Assembly (NCBI GenBank): GCA_009739505.2
Contig: CM019179.2
Coordinates: 335,062 to 399,061, forward strand
Direction: 5' to 3'
Length of the DNA stretch: 64,000 bases
Source of the DNA: Apolygus lucorum
Taxonomy: Eukaryota; Arthropoda; Insecta; Hemiptera; Miridae
Part shown: positions 11,499-23,777 of the stretch, piece after piece
Position numbering within the stretch: the stretch's first letter is position 1
Layout of the letters: each line of letters starts with the position of its first letter
Notes under the pieces: generated by a model
What the model was told of the DNA's origin: nothing
Seen by the model: the letters and a program-made list of their open reading frames with translations, nothing else
Databases searched by the model: none
Translations under genes and position numbers: made by a program

Positions 11499-14150
11499 TT
11501 ATAGTATGGCGTCTTGGGGTCGTTTGCGCTTGAGTCGTCGTTCTAATCGAGGTAAGGGAGGATTTTCAGCCATCTGGTTCATGAGAGGGTTCGGGTGGAT
11601 CAGCATTTTTGCGTGGAGCCTCTCATAGTTTTCCTTTATTGTCTCTTGCACGGTGGGAATGCTGAGATCAGAGTGAAGGACCGAGTTCCTGATGTACCAT
11701 TGGTTTCCCGTGATCATTCTCAACACTCGATTTTGTGTGGTTTGTACTTTCTTTAAGTGGGTTTCCGCTGCTGATCCCCATAGTCCACAAGAAACTGCCA
11801 AATTGGTCGGATGAGAGATAAGTAAAGGAGTCGTTTACTTTCGAGGGAAAGTGAGGAGCGTTCGTCCAGCAAATGTTTCAGGAGCGGATCCTCGTACGCA
11901 CTTTTGCTACCAGCATCTTCACATGTTCGGCCCATGTTAGTTTTTCGTCAAGTATCTAACATTGCAGCGAGTGGGATGTTGGTTCCGTTGAGGGTGATGG
12001 TGGGGGTTCCTGATTTCTCCTTTGGTACGAAAATTTCACCACTGTGGACTTATGAGCGTTCATTACCGTGCGCCACGAATAACACCATTCGCTCACCGAA
12101 TCACAATACTCTTGAAGGCTTCGTTTAGCTTCGTCGCAGGTCGGTGCTGTGCTTAAAGCAGCCACGTCGTCCGCAAATTGGGCCAGCATGATTCCTTCTT
12201 GAGTCGGAAAGTCACTAGCGTACATGAGGTATAAAAAGGGTCCCCACACTACCCTGAGGTATTGACGATGTACTAGCTGCCCTGGATACAGAATTATGGT
12301 ATTTTACAGAGAAAGGTGCGACCAGTAAGATAACTTGTGACTATTCGAAAGTATGTGTCGGTAAGTGTGGCTTTATTTTGTATAATAATAGACCTGGGAT
12401 CCATACTTTATCAAGCCTTTTCGGTGTCGAGGTAAAGCCCAAGACAAACTCCTTTTTCTCGTATGTTTCGAGGGACATGGTCTACAACCCGGTGCAATTG
12501 CTGTGGACAACGAGGTGAAGTTCTCTGAATCCCAGTTGTGTGTTGGGGATTGATGGACCAAGGTAAGATAAAAGTGTGGGGATCTTTCAAATATTTTTGA
12601 AAACAGCGGTACGAGGCTTATTGGCCTATATCCATGGGGATCATTGGCTCGTTTACCGGGTTTCTTTATCATTACCACATGTGCGTGTTTTCCATTTGTT
12701 TTGGGAAATGGGTGTTTCGAAGAATACTATTGTAGATCTGGGTGAGGAAAACAAGTCCTTTACGTGGTAAGCTTTAAGTAGTGGTTGTACAATCAAATCT
12801 TGTCCTGGCGATTTCTTCGTTGGTGAGCGATTGATGGCGTTTCTATACCTGCCCCGGGGTGAAGAATTTGTTGAAGATCGTGAGCTGTAATGGTTCCTCC
12901 AGTGTATCCGTGATCATCTGATCATGAGTCGGGTCGTTTGAGGGGTTTGGAGAGAACTGATCTTTCAATATACCAGCGAAGAGTGACACACTTATCTGAA
13001 GGTGTTGTGTACACGTAGAACCTGCTTTAGAGGAGGAATGTCAGTTTTTTCTTTAAGTAGTTTTTCGTTTTTTTCCACAGAGAACCATCACTTGCACTAG
13101 TGAATAGAGCTCATCTTTCTTCGCTGTTGCTCGTTCATCTTTTAATGCAGCTTTCAAATCATTGGTTGCTCTGTTGTATGCACATTTATCTAATGGGAAC
13201 TTTGTTCTATCCCACTGGGCTCTAGCGCGTCTCTTGACCAGCAGCAGTTGTTTTATTAGCTGGGAAGGAGCAAATTTAGGAGGCAGTCTGATGTGGTAGT
13301 TGGTCGACGCTCCAGAGGCTGCTCGCTGGATAGCTGTAGTCAACAAACCCACAGCTTTATCAATGTCCTTACTTGTTTTCAAGGGAACCCTGAGGTCGAT
13401 GACGTCATCCAGAATTTCTTTATAGCGGTTCCAGTCAAATGGGTACGTTATTAGACCTTGCTGCTGGTTTGTTGAAGATTCATAATTGTAATTTACGAAA
13501 ACAGGATAATGGTCTGAACTTAATTCTTTCATCACAAAAGCGTTGGGACAATGGCTTGAAATTTGTTTCCCAATGAAGAAGTCCAGTATGTCAGGCATTT
13601 GTGAAGCTATTTCAGGATAATGGGTGGGTTCATTAGGAAAGATTACGTCCCAATTGAAATTGTGTCAAAACGTCATGCAGAACTCTACCTCGAGGGTTTG
13701 TAGTCCACGCTCCCCACCGGGCGGTTTTGCATTATAGTCCCCACCTATAATGAATTCGGAGCGCATTTCATGTATAATTCCGATAAAATCTGCTTGAGTC
13801 ATTCTATTTTCTGGTGCGGAGTAGAATGAACCTACTTGAAGCTTTCTAGTTGCGCTGAGAAGCTGGATTCGTGCCACTTGAAATTCATTTTCTTGTATAC
13901 AAGGGAGTTCGGCATGAGGTATGGTGTTTTTAACGAGTAGTGCTGCTCCACCTTTCCTGCGCCCAGTTGGGTGGTCAGACCGGTACGTTCGATAGCCAGG
14001 TATATGAAAGTTAAGGTTTGGGGCTAATTTGGTTTCAGATACTAGCATTATATCAACGGCATGCATACGTAAGAATAGTTCTAATTGGAATTTATCATTT
14101 AAGCTTCGGGAGTTCCAAGTGCATATTTTGAGCAATGTGGATGAACTCAT
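11499..14150 (-). pseudogene. LINE ORF2, endonuclease plus reverse transcriptase
   Basis: ORF2 supplies target nicking and cDNA synthesis. It starts with MSSSTLLKICTWNSRSLND at 14150. The apurinic-type endonuclease shows WNSRSLND, SETKL, GGDYNAK and, after a frame break between 13665 and 13598, SSDHYPV. The reverse transcriptase begins around 12678 (KKPGKRANDPHGYRPISLVP) and has GPFLYLMYASDFP followed by the catalytic FADD near 12170. The C-terminal part (11499-11801) has LWGSAAETHLKKVQTTQNR, typical of Jockey. The total span of 2.65 kb is close to the usual size, so little is deleted, but at least four frameshifts and stops break it. Confidence 0.85.
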
Positions 14151-14255
14151 GATTTCTTCAGTAACATGGGTAAAACATGGGCCAACGTTTGTATGAGTGG
14201 TTGTAGCATTGAGATGAGTGAATCTATCTTTTGCATCATCGACTCGATTGCATTG

Positions 14256-15223
14256 CTAGGAGAAGCTAAGAGGTGCTGTGACGTCCGCATATGATCTCTC
14301 TAGACGCCCTTGATTCAAGGAGGGTCTGGTATCCTGGCATGAGTGAGGTTGCTTCATAAGCGTATGGTCTGTTCTTGGCTGTTCTTTGGTTATGACAAGA
14401 TTTTGTGAACGACTGTAAGGGTTGCCGGATTGTAATTTTTTATGCAAGGGGCATCCCTTGTAATTGGCCGTGTGCGGGCCCTTACAATTGACACAGATCG
14501 GAGGTGCATCTGCAGGTTTCGGACAGTTGGCCGTGGAGTGTTCCCATCGCACTTCACACACTTAGGATAGCTGTGGCAATAGTTTTTTGTGTGACCGTAA
14601 GACTGACATTTCGCGCATTGTGCGATGGATCGTTTAGGTTTGGGTGGTTCGACTTTAACTTTGGTATAGTACAGTGTATCAAGTGAGTAGATAGATGAAT
14701 TATTTGGATTTTGCTTTAAATCTAGGAAAAATAATGGTAGCATTTGTTTGGTAACTGGATGTCTGACTGGTAACATCTGTACCGGTTCATAACCCTTTTC
14801 CTTGAGTTCTGACATCATGATCTCGATATCACTTGATGGATGTGGTCCTCTAATGACGACTCTAAAGTGGCGATCTGATTTGAGTTGAAAAGTATGAAAA
14901 GAAGCTTTATTTCCTTGAAGAAAAGCTACGGTTTTGCGGTAACCGTCGATTGATTCGACAGTCAACTTAACTTGGTCATTTGAAGTTGAATGTTTGAACG
15001 GACCAATGTCAAGCTCGACACATTTACTAACGAATGAGTTGATGTTACTGATATTATTGATGAAAATTGGCGGTGGTTTTATAGGTTTCTCGGCGGTGGT
15101 TTCAGCTTCCATTTGCTGTGAATCCAAAGCTAGTGGCGCATACCGATTCGGAGTGAAAAAAGGCGAATCGTCTAACTTACGTTTTTTCGATGAATCATCA
15201 GGAGGCTTGCCTTTGTCTCCCAT
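14256..15223 (-). pseudogene. LINE ORF1, Gag-like zinc-knuckle protein
   Basis: ORF1 proteins of Jockey-type LINEs bind the element RNA. The frame starts with MGDKGKPPDD at 15223. Residues about 118-200 (HFRVVIRGPHPSS...KVEPPKPKRS) match the conserved region that precedes the zinc fingers in Jockey Gag proteins. The first CX2CX4HX4C knuckle is at residues 203-216 and a second begins at residue 222. One base is missing near 14543, which splits the second knuckle: its remainder and a third Cys-rich stretch (CVNCKGPHTANYKGC) continue in the next frame, to a stop at 14256. ORF2 follows about 100 bases downstream. The break makes this inactive. Confidence 0.85.
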
Positions 15224-15358
15224 TGCGTATGTCTCCGAACAAACGAGCGATAATAAATCTCCGAACGAACGATAATATAAGATAAGATAATCAGCTAGAG
15301 AGATTATTTAGGACACTCTGATGTTCACTCGGTGGTGTCCCGAACGCGACAAAACGCG

Positions 15359-15545
15359 ACAAGCCAAAGATGGAAACAGTAACCGATCCTTCGTGTGTTC
15401 TTCTTTTTATTCCTCCACGGTGAGTAAGAAAATAGATCTCCGTCGTTCCAAATTTCGTCTTTTGAAATTTGTCAGTGTGGCGGAAATTTTGACTCAGTTG
15501 ATGGCTGGCTTTCAATCCACTTGCAAGTACAAATTTATCTGTACT
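15359..15545. repeat. 290-bp tandem repeat, rest of unit 3
   Basis: After the LINE the third unit resumes with the target duplication ACAAGCCAAAG and continues through AAATTTGTCAGTGTGGCGG, AATTTTGACT and GTTGATGGCT, matching unit 1 at 10890-10960. It confirms that the LINE interrupted a pre-existing array. Confidence 0.65.
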
Positions 15546-15776
15546 TTTGCTGTTGAACTGACAAAGACAAACAGAGGGTGGTCGAAAGCTCTAGACGGAT
15601 AAAAGTGATTGGCAAAACAAAGGACTTGTATTGTCAAAACCCTCTACTCATTTGGATAAATGAAAAGTCCACAACCACAACATATTCTCTCATTTCTTAT
15701 AACAAGTTAGGTACCTAAGTACTAACTAATCTATCTAACTTCACTTACAAATAACGTTTTTGTTTTATTGTTTTTT
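15546..15776. other. No feature recognised
   Basis: Unique-looking AT-rich sequence between the tandem repeat and the next A element. Confidence 0.5.
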
Positions 15777-16722
15777 GCTTCCGAGTCTACCAAGGTAGCG
15801 GAAGCTTTGTTTTCACTTTCAAGGACGAAAAAAAAAGTTCTCCAAAATCAAAATTTCCACTCGCGTTGTGCGTTTTAGACCTTTCTGAACAATTTTGGTT
15901 CCGTGTCTGTGTGTCTGTCTGTCTGTCCGTCTGTCATGAATTCCTTGTAACGCGCATAACTATACGAAGTTGTCCGATTTCTATGAAATTTTCAGGGATT
16001 GTGCGGGTTGATGTGTAGACGGTCCCCTATGAAAATCATCATCCCCGGACTGATAGAAGCGACTGCGCATGCGCAAACGTGAATCCCATGTAACGGCCAT
16101 AACTTCTACATTTTCCATCCGATTTCAATGAAAATTTCAGGGATGTTACAGATTAGTATTTAGATGGTCCCCAATGAAAATCGCTACCTTCGGATTGATA
16201 GTAGCTACTGCGCATGCGCAAACGTGAATTTCCTTGTAACGGCCATAACTTCCACATTTTCCATCCGATTTCGATGAAATTTTCAGGGATTATGTGGATT
16301 AGGTTGTAGATGGTCCCCTATGAAAATCATTGTCCCCGGACTGATAGAAGCGACTGCGCATGCGCAAACGTGAATTCCTTGTAACGGCCATAACTTCCAC
16401 ATTTTCAATCCGATTTCAATGAAATTTTCAGGGATGTTACAGATTAGTATTTAGATGATCCCCTATGAAAATCACCACCTTCGGACTGATAGTAGCCATT
16501 GCGCATGCGCAAACGTGAATTTCCTTGTAACGGCCATAATTTCTACATTTTCCATCCGATTTCAATGAAATTTTCAGGGATTATGTGGATTAGGTTGTAG
16601 ATGGTCCCCTATGAAAATCACAGAGAATTGTTTTTCATAGAGGGATTCATTCATATAGGGATGGTCTCCTCTAAGAATCTCAAATCCTATAAGTGCAAGT
16701 CTTCGATAGCTCAGAGGATAAT

Positions 16723-19130
16723 GGGCCGTATTCACAAAAATCGCCAAAGTGAAACTTGAAGTCGCACTTCCGAAAGTGATACTCCAGGCCAAAGTGAATC
16801 TTGAGGAGAAATCGCTATTCACAATCGTTTTTAGTGTAGCTGCTCTTAGGTCAGCTTTAAGTTCAACTGATAAGGAAGTTGAACTTCCGAGAGGGTAACC
16901 CTTAGGGCGACTCGCTCCTATTGACCAATGGGAATATTCAGTGATAATATTGATAAGCGGTTGGTGATCAACAAACGATTGTCCATCTCTTTCCTTCATT
17001 CCTTTCCAAAACATCTATTTTGGCGTTTTTATTGATTTGAATGCGCTAGTAGTGAAGTGAAAGAGTGTCTAAAATAAACAAAACGAACCATCGAAGAAAC
17101 TATTCAATCGACGTCAGCAGTTGGCCATTCAAGAACGAGTTCTACCCAAGCAAGAAAAGCTGTGTAACGACGACGTAAGTATTTCGTCATATTTTAATGG
17201 TTTTTCTTATCATCAAATGAGATTATTCGAAATTCAACAAATAATTTTCGAATTTCTGTTGTTCTATTTGTTCAGTTGTAAGTGTATTGACGTGATACTT
17301 GATTGAATTCATTACCATGAAGCATTCCAGCGAGAACGGCAAACACCTACGGCAACTTGACTTAAAATGCTCTTAAAGAATAGGTGTATTGTTGTAAATA
17401 TCAACTAGTTATGACATTCTTCATACTATCTTACTACTACTTGTTTTATTAAGCCTCCTTCCTTATTTTTTTCAGGTGACCTAGGTACCATGTTCAAGTG
17501 CTGAACCTGCGTCTTAGAAGATACGTCCTGTGTATTTACATTCGATATTGAAAAAGATATTCAATCAAATTGAATGAAATTTCTAACTAACCGAGATTGT
17601 TAATCTTGTTCCTAATAGATATGTTCTCCTATCCATACCATTTTATCAACATGTACTTACTGTTACCATCTAACTGTATAATACATACTTATAGGTACTA
17701 TAATTCTGTAACTGATTCAAGACCTGACTGATATTCATTTAATGAATATCAGATTTAACGTATCACAGATCAACAATTTTTGGAGATATTCTGTGAATTT
17801 ACTCGAAAATACACAAATTATTATTGTAATTTTCAGTGATCACATTTTTCCCCCCACTAATTACCCAGTTTTGTTTTTTGAAATATGGATAATTATGCTG
17901 GAGTACCTATTTGTCTATTTTTAGGTTCGATTAGGTAGTTGAAGTCTCTTTCAAACTAGGTATCCATAAATTCCTAGCTAAGAAACTTAATATATTTTTC
18001 TATTTAGGTAGGTAGATGAAAACCCATTGGTATTACACAGTAATTTGTACATGGAAATGGTCAGTATCGAATAATGATACCCAGTTGAGTGGTCCGGTAA
18101 ATTTATTGAAATTCTTCATCACATAATTGGAATTGAGTAAAATATAGGTAGTGACATATTTTTGAATTGGATAAGAAAGTACATGATTTCTTGTTCCTTT
18201 TCGAGTTCGTTGTCTTCCCTCCTGAAAAACCGAAACTGTGATTAGGTGAGTTGTTGTTCGTTGTCTGAAACAATAATGTTCCAATCTTTTCCATTCTTAT
18301 AATGAAGTTAGAAAATGAAACATTTCGAGAATCCTAGGCACAAAACGATCGTTCTGTCACTGGAGTTCTGTCATTCGACTTCTTAATCCAGTGACAGAAC
18401 GACCGCCTCAGTTAGATAACTAGATAGACATCTACAAGAATGTGTAGGGATAGTAAATTAGATCAGTTGTTGATATTCACAAAGAAAATATTTAGGGTAG
18501 GAAGGATTGTTTTACGATCGTTGATGGAAGACTAAGGAAAGGCCGACATGAAAGGTTATTTTGGGCTTACCTACTGGTTCTTTGAATTAGAATCCACATA
18601 AATCTGACTACATTTTGGACACTTGAACAATTATGTCCTCAAATTGAAATGAACTGAGCACAATTATACGTGCTCAAAGGTAGCTGTAAAAAGGAAAAGT
18701 AGGAAATTGTTTACCTGTGACGTGCGCGGAAGGTCTTCTGACCATAACTCGAATCCATTTTCGCTTCCTCTTCGCCTTCCTGGCAGCATTTGTACACGTC
18801 TCCTTTCCGTAAATACTGCAAATATTCCATGTAGTCGTTTTCCATTTAAATCCGAACGGAAAAACTTCGTAAAACGGCTGTCGAAGCAAGCAAAATAGAC
18901 GCACTTCTTGTCAAAAGCTGTACTAAGGGCCAGTAAAGTATGGTAGGAGCCAAACTTACCCAGAGAGTGTAACTTGACGAAAGTTCAGCTTCGGTAAAGT
19001 GGAGCTGAAGTGACGCTTCTTCTAAAGTTCGGTTTGTGAATAGCGTTTTCTCTAAAGTACGGCTCTAAGTGGAGATTTCAGGCTTCACTTAGTGAAAAGC
19101 CCCACTAAGTGCGTTTTGTGAATACGGCCC
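16723..19130. mobile_element. TIR DNA transposon, PIF/Harbinger-like
   Basis: Perfect 17-bp terminal inverted repeats GGGCCGTATTCACAAAA lie at 16723-16739 and 19114-19130, with AAT directly repeated outside (16720-16722 and 19131-19133). A second inverted pair, CGCTATTCACAA, lies at 16813-16824 and 19034-19045. A 3-bp duplication suits PIF/Harbinger, but the family is inferred because no transposase domain is visible. The 2.4-kb interior has only short frames, so this copy is non-autonomous or decayed. Confidence 0.75.
18350..18401. repeat. 15-bp perfect hairpin
   Basis: CGTTCTGTCACTGGA at 18350-18364 is the exact reverse complement of 18387-18401, with a 22-base loop that itself repeats GTTCTGTCA. 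It lies inside the TIR transposon. Function unknown. Confidence 0.8.
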
Positions 19131-19683
19131 AATGTCTCGCTCTGAGATGCTAAGGTCGCGGGTTCGAAACCCAGCTGCGGCAATGTATTTTTTTGATCCA
19201 ATAACATACACCTACTCACTCAATTTTTCATTCGAATTTGATGAAATTTTCTAGGATTGTCCAGATTAGCGTGTAGATGGTCCCCTATGAGGGTAATGAA
19301 AGGTATTCAGAGATTGGTGTTTTGAGATTAACTACTATGCATCGGATCATCTATACAATCGGGTTATGGATACGAGGAAGCTATGTGCCACACCCACTTG
19401 GCAGACTTTTTTTTTTTTTTTTGTTTTGATTGAAATTAGACTTAAGCGGACGCTCTCGTTTAGATTCCACTGCACAAATTGTCGTTACTAGTTAGCTCAT
19501 GCGCATGAGTTCGAATCTCGTTCCACAACCCAGAGCGATGAGGCAATGGGAAGCCATGAGCGAAATCATCAGAAAAAATTTTGATCTTGATTTTGATTTT
19601 GAGACAGTTGATGACGTCTTCGACACCAAGAATGGCAGTCGGACAAAAATCCAACCTGAAATGGTTGTTTACTTTACTTTTTG

Positions 19684-20492
19684 CTTCCGAGTCTACCAAG
19701 GTAGCGGAAGCTTTGTTTTCACTTTTCAAGGACGAAAAAAAAAGTTCTCCAAAATCAAAATTTTCACTCGCGTTTTGCGTTTTAGACCTTCCTGAACAAT
19801 TTTGGTTCCGTGTCTGTCTGTCTGTCTGTGTGTCTGTCATGAATTCCTTGTAACGCGCATAACTATACGAAGTTGTTGTCCGATTCCTATGAAATTTTCA
19901 GGGATTGTGCGGGTTGGTGTGTAGACGGTCCCCTATGAAAATCATCATCCCTGGACTGATAGAAGCGACTGCGCATGCGCAAACGTGAATTCCTTGTAAC
20001 GGCCATAACTTCCACATTTTCCATCCGATTTCAATTAAATTTTCAGGGATATTACAGATTAGTATACAAATGGCCCCCTATGAAAATCATCACCTTCGGA
20101 CTGATAGTGGCCATTGCGCATGCGCAAACGTGAATTTCCTTGTAACGGCAATAAATTCTACATTTTCCCTCCGATTTCGATAAAATTTTCAGGGATGTTA
20201 CAGATTAGTATTTAGATGGTCCTCTATGAAAATCACTACCTTAGGACTGATAGTAGTCACTGCGCATGCGCAAACGTGAATTCCTTGTAACAGCCATAAC
20301 TTCCACATTTTCTACCCGATTTCGATGACATTTTTAGGGATTACGCGGATTAGGTTGTAGGTGGTCCCCTATGAGGGTAGTGAAAGGTATTCAGAGATTG
20401 GTGTTTTGAGATTAACTACTATGTATCGGATCATCTATATTCTTGGGTTATGGATACGAGGAAGCTATGTGCCACACCCACTTGGCAGACTT
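19684..20492 (+). mobile_element. Family A element, complete
   Basis: It has the double hairpin at 19685-19713, the block GTTTTAGACCTTCCTGAA, (TCTG)n at 19807-19838, three units with TGCGCATGCGCA, and the outer end CACTTGGCAGAC plus T run. It lacks the tRNA-like module. Length is about 0.8 kb. Confidence 0.82.
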
Positions 20493-20849
20493 TTTTTACT
20501 ACTTCATGTATATACGGTTTCAATGTACTCGTAGATACCTTCCTTCCTTGTATACCTATGAATAGGATGTAATGTCATTGGCCTCCGTTGTCCTTGTAAC
20601 TTACGTACCTACCTTTTAAATTTTAAATCGATCTCATTGTTGGTTTCCCACGTAAGTAGTATCTTGTCAAGTTGGTGTAAATTGTTAGTCAACGAACCGT
20701 TTTGTAAGTACGGTTCCACTTCTTCATTATCAATCGTAATTACATTAATTTACAAACAGAAAATACTTTTATGATGACCCAACAATTAAGTCATACTTGA
20801 AGTCGTGGTACTTAACAAGGCATTACTTCCAAATTCCTATGAAATTCAG

Positions 20850-21570
20850 TGATATGATATTCCTGAACGATTTTGGTATCGTGTCTGTCTGCCTGTGCGT
20901 AAATAAATCCTTGTATCGAGCAAAAGCAAATCTGTTGTCCGATTTTAATGGAATTCTGACGGATTTAATGGATTCTGGGATTGTGAAGGTTGGGTAGCGG
21001 ATGATCCCTCATCAAATTTATTGGCTCTGGATTTATTCCAGTTTCTGCGCATGGGCAAACGTATAACTCTTGTAACTTCTACATGGTCGATGCGAATTCG
21101 ATGAAATTTTCAGGGATTATGCTGATAAGCCTTCCTATAAAATCATTGTGATCGAACAATTTTCAATCTCCACGCCTGCGCACACAGGTTTTGCATAGGT
21201 AAAACTCTTTTAACAATCATCACTTCTACATTTTCTGTCAGAATTTGATGCAATTTTCAGGGATTGTGCGAGTTGAATCATTGTGATAAGATTACTGGTG
21301 GTCACTAGGTGTTCGCCAAGTTGAAACTCTCAAAACCATAAATTCTACTTAATTAAATGAATGGGGTTAGTTCCGCTAGTTATAAGAATTAATTATAATT
21401 CGAAATTGTAATAAAGGATTGTATGACTGAGACTCTCGTCACCTGATCACCAGGTTTGAAGAGTAGTGGTAGGTACTTGGAGATTAAAGTTTTGATTATC
21501 TTCTATACATCGGATCATTTATACAATCGTGTTATGGATACGTGGAAGCTATGTGCTACACTCATTGGAT
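20850..21570 (+). repeat. Old, diverged family A copy
   Basis: TTCCTGAACGATTTTGG, GTGTCTGTCTGCCTGTG, CTTGTAACTTCTACATGG and the outer end GGATACGTGGAAGCTATGTG occur in the normal order. The palindromes are mutated (TGCGCATGGGCA, TGCGCACACAGG). It shows that the family has been active over a long time. Confidence 0.6.
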
Positions 21571-21925
21571 GGGATCAATAAGTCCCTTAATGATTTCGAT
21601 AGTGTGGGTTGTCTTGTGTAGCCCATTTAAATTTAAATTTGTTACTTAATCGAAATTCTTTCTTAATCCAGCAATAGGTAATTCAGACTGCAAGAAATCG
21701 TGTCTCACTGAAATGATAATAATAAATTTGGTTTGCCAGAATTATACGTACAATGTAAATTCCAAATCGAGAATAAGTCCTTTTTACATAGTTTGTCAAT
21801 ACGCTATCCGATTTTTCTCTATGTTATTTGGTTAGTTGGTAGTTCTGGTGACCTCCTAATGGATTGCATATAATCATGTTACTTTGGAAGCTTGGTATGT
21901 ACCTCACACTTAGCAGACTTTTTTT

Positions 21926-22072
21926 AGGACGTCCCACAGTAAGACTTGGGCGTCCTTATGCGATCGATCTGGGGTGAAGGAGGACAACACTCAACAGAAA
22001 AAAAAATAACCACACATTAATCCGTTTTAGACCATTCTGAATCCAAATCCGCGAAAAAACCATAGGTGTATG

Positions 22073-22113
<41 letters not shown>

Positions 22114-22378
22114 CAAAATCTTGTGTCGTCTGCACAGGCCTTAGTTCTCAACCGACTTTCCTGGTTCATTTTTTGTTCGATGCGGGAAACTATCTAGTTG
22201 TGCACTACGTCGCGGGAATTTAGAAATTTGCCTTTTAAGGGGGGGGCGGGGGAAATGGGGGTCAAAGCTTTAAAAACGTGCGTTTGCGGGCATAATCTTG
22301 TAAACTCTGCCCAGGCCTCAATTTCCAACCGATTTGCGTTTCTTTTTTTGTTTGACTCAAATTACTTCCAAAGTAACA
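21926..22378 (+). repeat. Family D element, truncated
   Basis: It starts with the GGACG...CGTCC hairpin directly after an A-type end (CACTTAGCAGAC, T7). The block GTTTTAGACCATTCTGAA is at 22023, a (TG)n run at 22076-22112, and about one and a half 170-bp units follow, ending near GTTTGACTCAAATTACTTCC. Confidence 0.75.
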
Positions 22379-23696
22379 TAGTAAAATAGCAACAACACAG
22401 TTCAAATAGTAATTTTGTTTTGGCTGAGGAAGTCAAATATGGTCTTGTAGATTGCTAGTTCCCAACTTTATGTGAGTGTGAAATCATACTCACTATTCGA
22501 TCAATGTAATATTCTCGTAAGAAATCTTAAATTTCACCTTCTTAATTTACTTATTTTCAATTACATTGTTATTCTGTCGTTACAGGTGTTTCTTGTTGTG
22601 ACATTTACTCGCATCCATTGATATTCTATAATGGTGAAAAGTCTAGAGCTGACCAATGTGAATAGTGATCGACGTTCGAGCCTTATTACTTTTTTCAAGA
22701 AAAGACGTGTCCCGTAAGATAAATCAAATTATATTGCCCTTTTACCAGCACCGATCCCTAGCAGTAATGTGGCACAAAAGTTTACACCACTAGGTTCACC
22801 CTTTGAAACCTGAAAATGGTTATTATTGTGAATTTTCCTGTAGATAGAGAATTTTGAAAAAAGGATTTAGTACTAGAAAGTTTCCCATGTCTTTAAGACT
22901 GACTGAAGTTAAGTTGATACCTACTAATTATTGAGAGAAGGTGAAGTTATTTGTAAAACGTGAAAAGGTTATACTCGAAGAACAGATAGGTACCCCGTGA
23001 AGTACTTTGATTCGTGAAGAGGTTTTCTGTCTGGGCTCTCAAAACCAGGTTAACGGAGAGGTCGAAGAGGATCCTAGACTTTTACGAGTATGAACTCGTA
23101 CTTAGTATGAAATAGGTTTATATTGAGAAGATATAACTCGAGTATTCAGATTTGAAATGGGTTGAGATCTTCTCTCGACCTTGGCATATAAATATACCCC
23201 CGCTCGATTTCCTAGTCTTTCAACCGGGTGTTTTTGTGGTTCAAATGCGAGTGCTAGGAGGATAAAGTAGGGTAGATGCAGGGTAGACGCCTTTGAATGT
23301 TTTGACCGAAAATGATTTGATTTGAAAACGATTGCCCTCGTCGAGGTAGGACTGACCATAAGTATGTTTGTTCAGAAATACAAAGTAGCTGTTACTGGAG
23401 CACAACAGCTATTGTTCTACGCTGGTTGAATGCCTCCAGGATATTTTTCCCAGGAACGAGGGGTATTTGCAATTAAACTATACTGGAATGAAAAAGAGTG
23501 AATATCAGTAGTTCCTTCGAAGGCACAACTTTCTTATTGTTTCTGAAGTCAACTTTTGGAGATCTGTTGTAGGCTGTATACCTGGTAGGCTGTAGTTCAG
23601 TTTCAAAATAACAAGATAGGAAAGTGTCTATGGTGACTTGTTTTCACCTGCATTTCAGACATAATTGGTTCCCACGTCTTTAAGCAGTTTGTTGTT
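22379..23696. other. No feature recognised
   Basis: Unique-looking sequence with no repeat family from this window and no recognisable coding domain on either strand. Confidence 0.5.
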
Positions 23697-23777
23697 ACTA
23701 GTATGCATCGGATCATCTATACAATCGGGTTATGAATACGAGGAAGCTATGTGCCACACCCACTTGGCGGACCTTTT
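23697..23777 (+). repeat. Solitary outer end of family A
   Basis: About 80 bases match the hairpin-distal end of A (ATGCATCGGATCATCTATAC, GAGGAAGCTATGTGCC, CACCCACTTGGCGGAC, then T6). No other part of A is present. Confidence 0.7.

Larger units (their letters stand above)
11334..15358 (-). mobile_element. Jockey-like LINE, 4.0 kb, full length but dead
   Basis: The element lies on the minus strand, with a poly-A tail at 11334-11344 (T run on the plus strand), an AATAAA-type signal just inside, and the 5' end near 15358. The 11-base phrase ACAAGCCAAAG stands on both sides (11323-11333 and 15359-15369) as a target-site duplication. It carries a Gag-like first frame and an endonuclease/reverse transcriptase second frame, both broken by frameshifts. 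Length and order fit Jockey-clade LINEs. The host site is the third unit of a 290-bp tandem repeat. Confidence 0.88.
16701..19180 (+). other. tRNA-like module, interrupted
   Basis: The left half (16701-16722) holds the A-box TAGCTCAGAGG. The right half (19131-19180) holds a perfect B-box GGTTCGAAACC. The 2.4-kb TIR element lies between them. Joined, the spacing would suit an RNA polymerase III internal promoter, but the acceptor ends do not pair well, so it is a SINE-like relic and not a tRNA gene. Confidence 0.55.
15777..19408 (+). mobile_element. Family A element split by a 2.4-kb transposon
   Basis: It starts with a perfect double hairpin (GCTTCCG/CGGAAGC outside, CTACC/GGTAG inside) near 15779, then the block GTTTTAGACCTTTCTGAA, a (TCTG)n run at 15903-15936, and four 145-bp units with TGCGCATGCGCA at 16064, 16210, 16355 and 16500. 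A tRNA-like module follows, interrupted at 16723-19130. The outer end CACCCACTTGGCAGAC and a long T run close it at 19408. Without the insert it is about 1.2 kb. Confidence 0.8.

Noticed and set aside
19490..19540. Another tRNA-like stretch (TAGTTAGCTCATGCG, GAGTTCGAATCTC)
   Set aside because: A B-box-like word only; no pairing acceptor or convincing A-box spacing.
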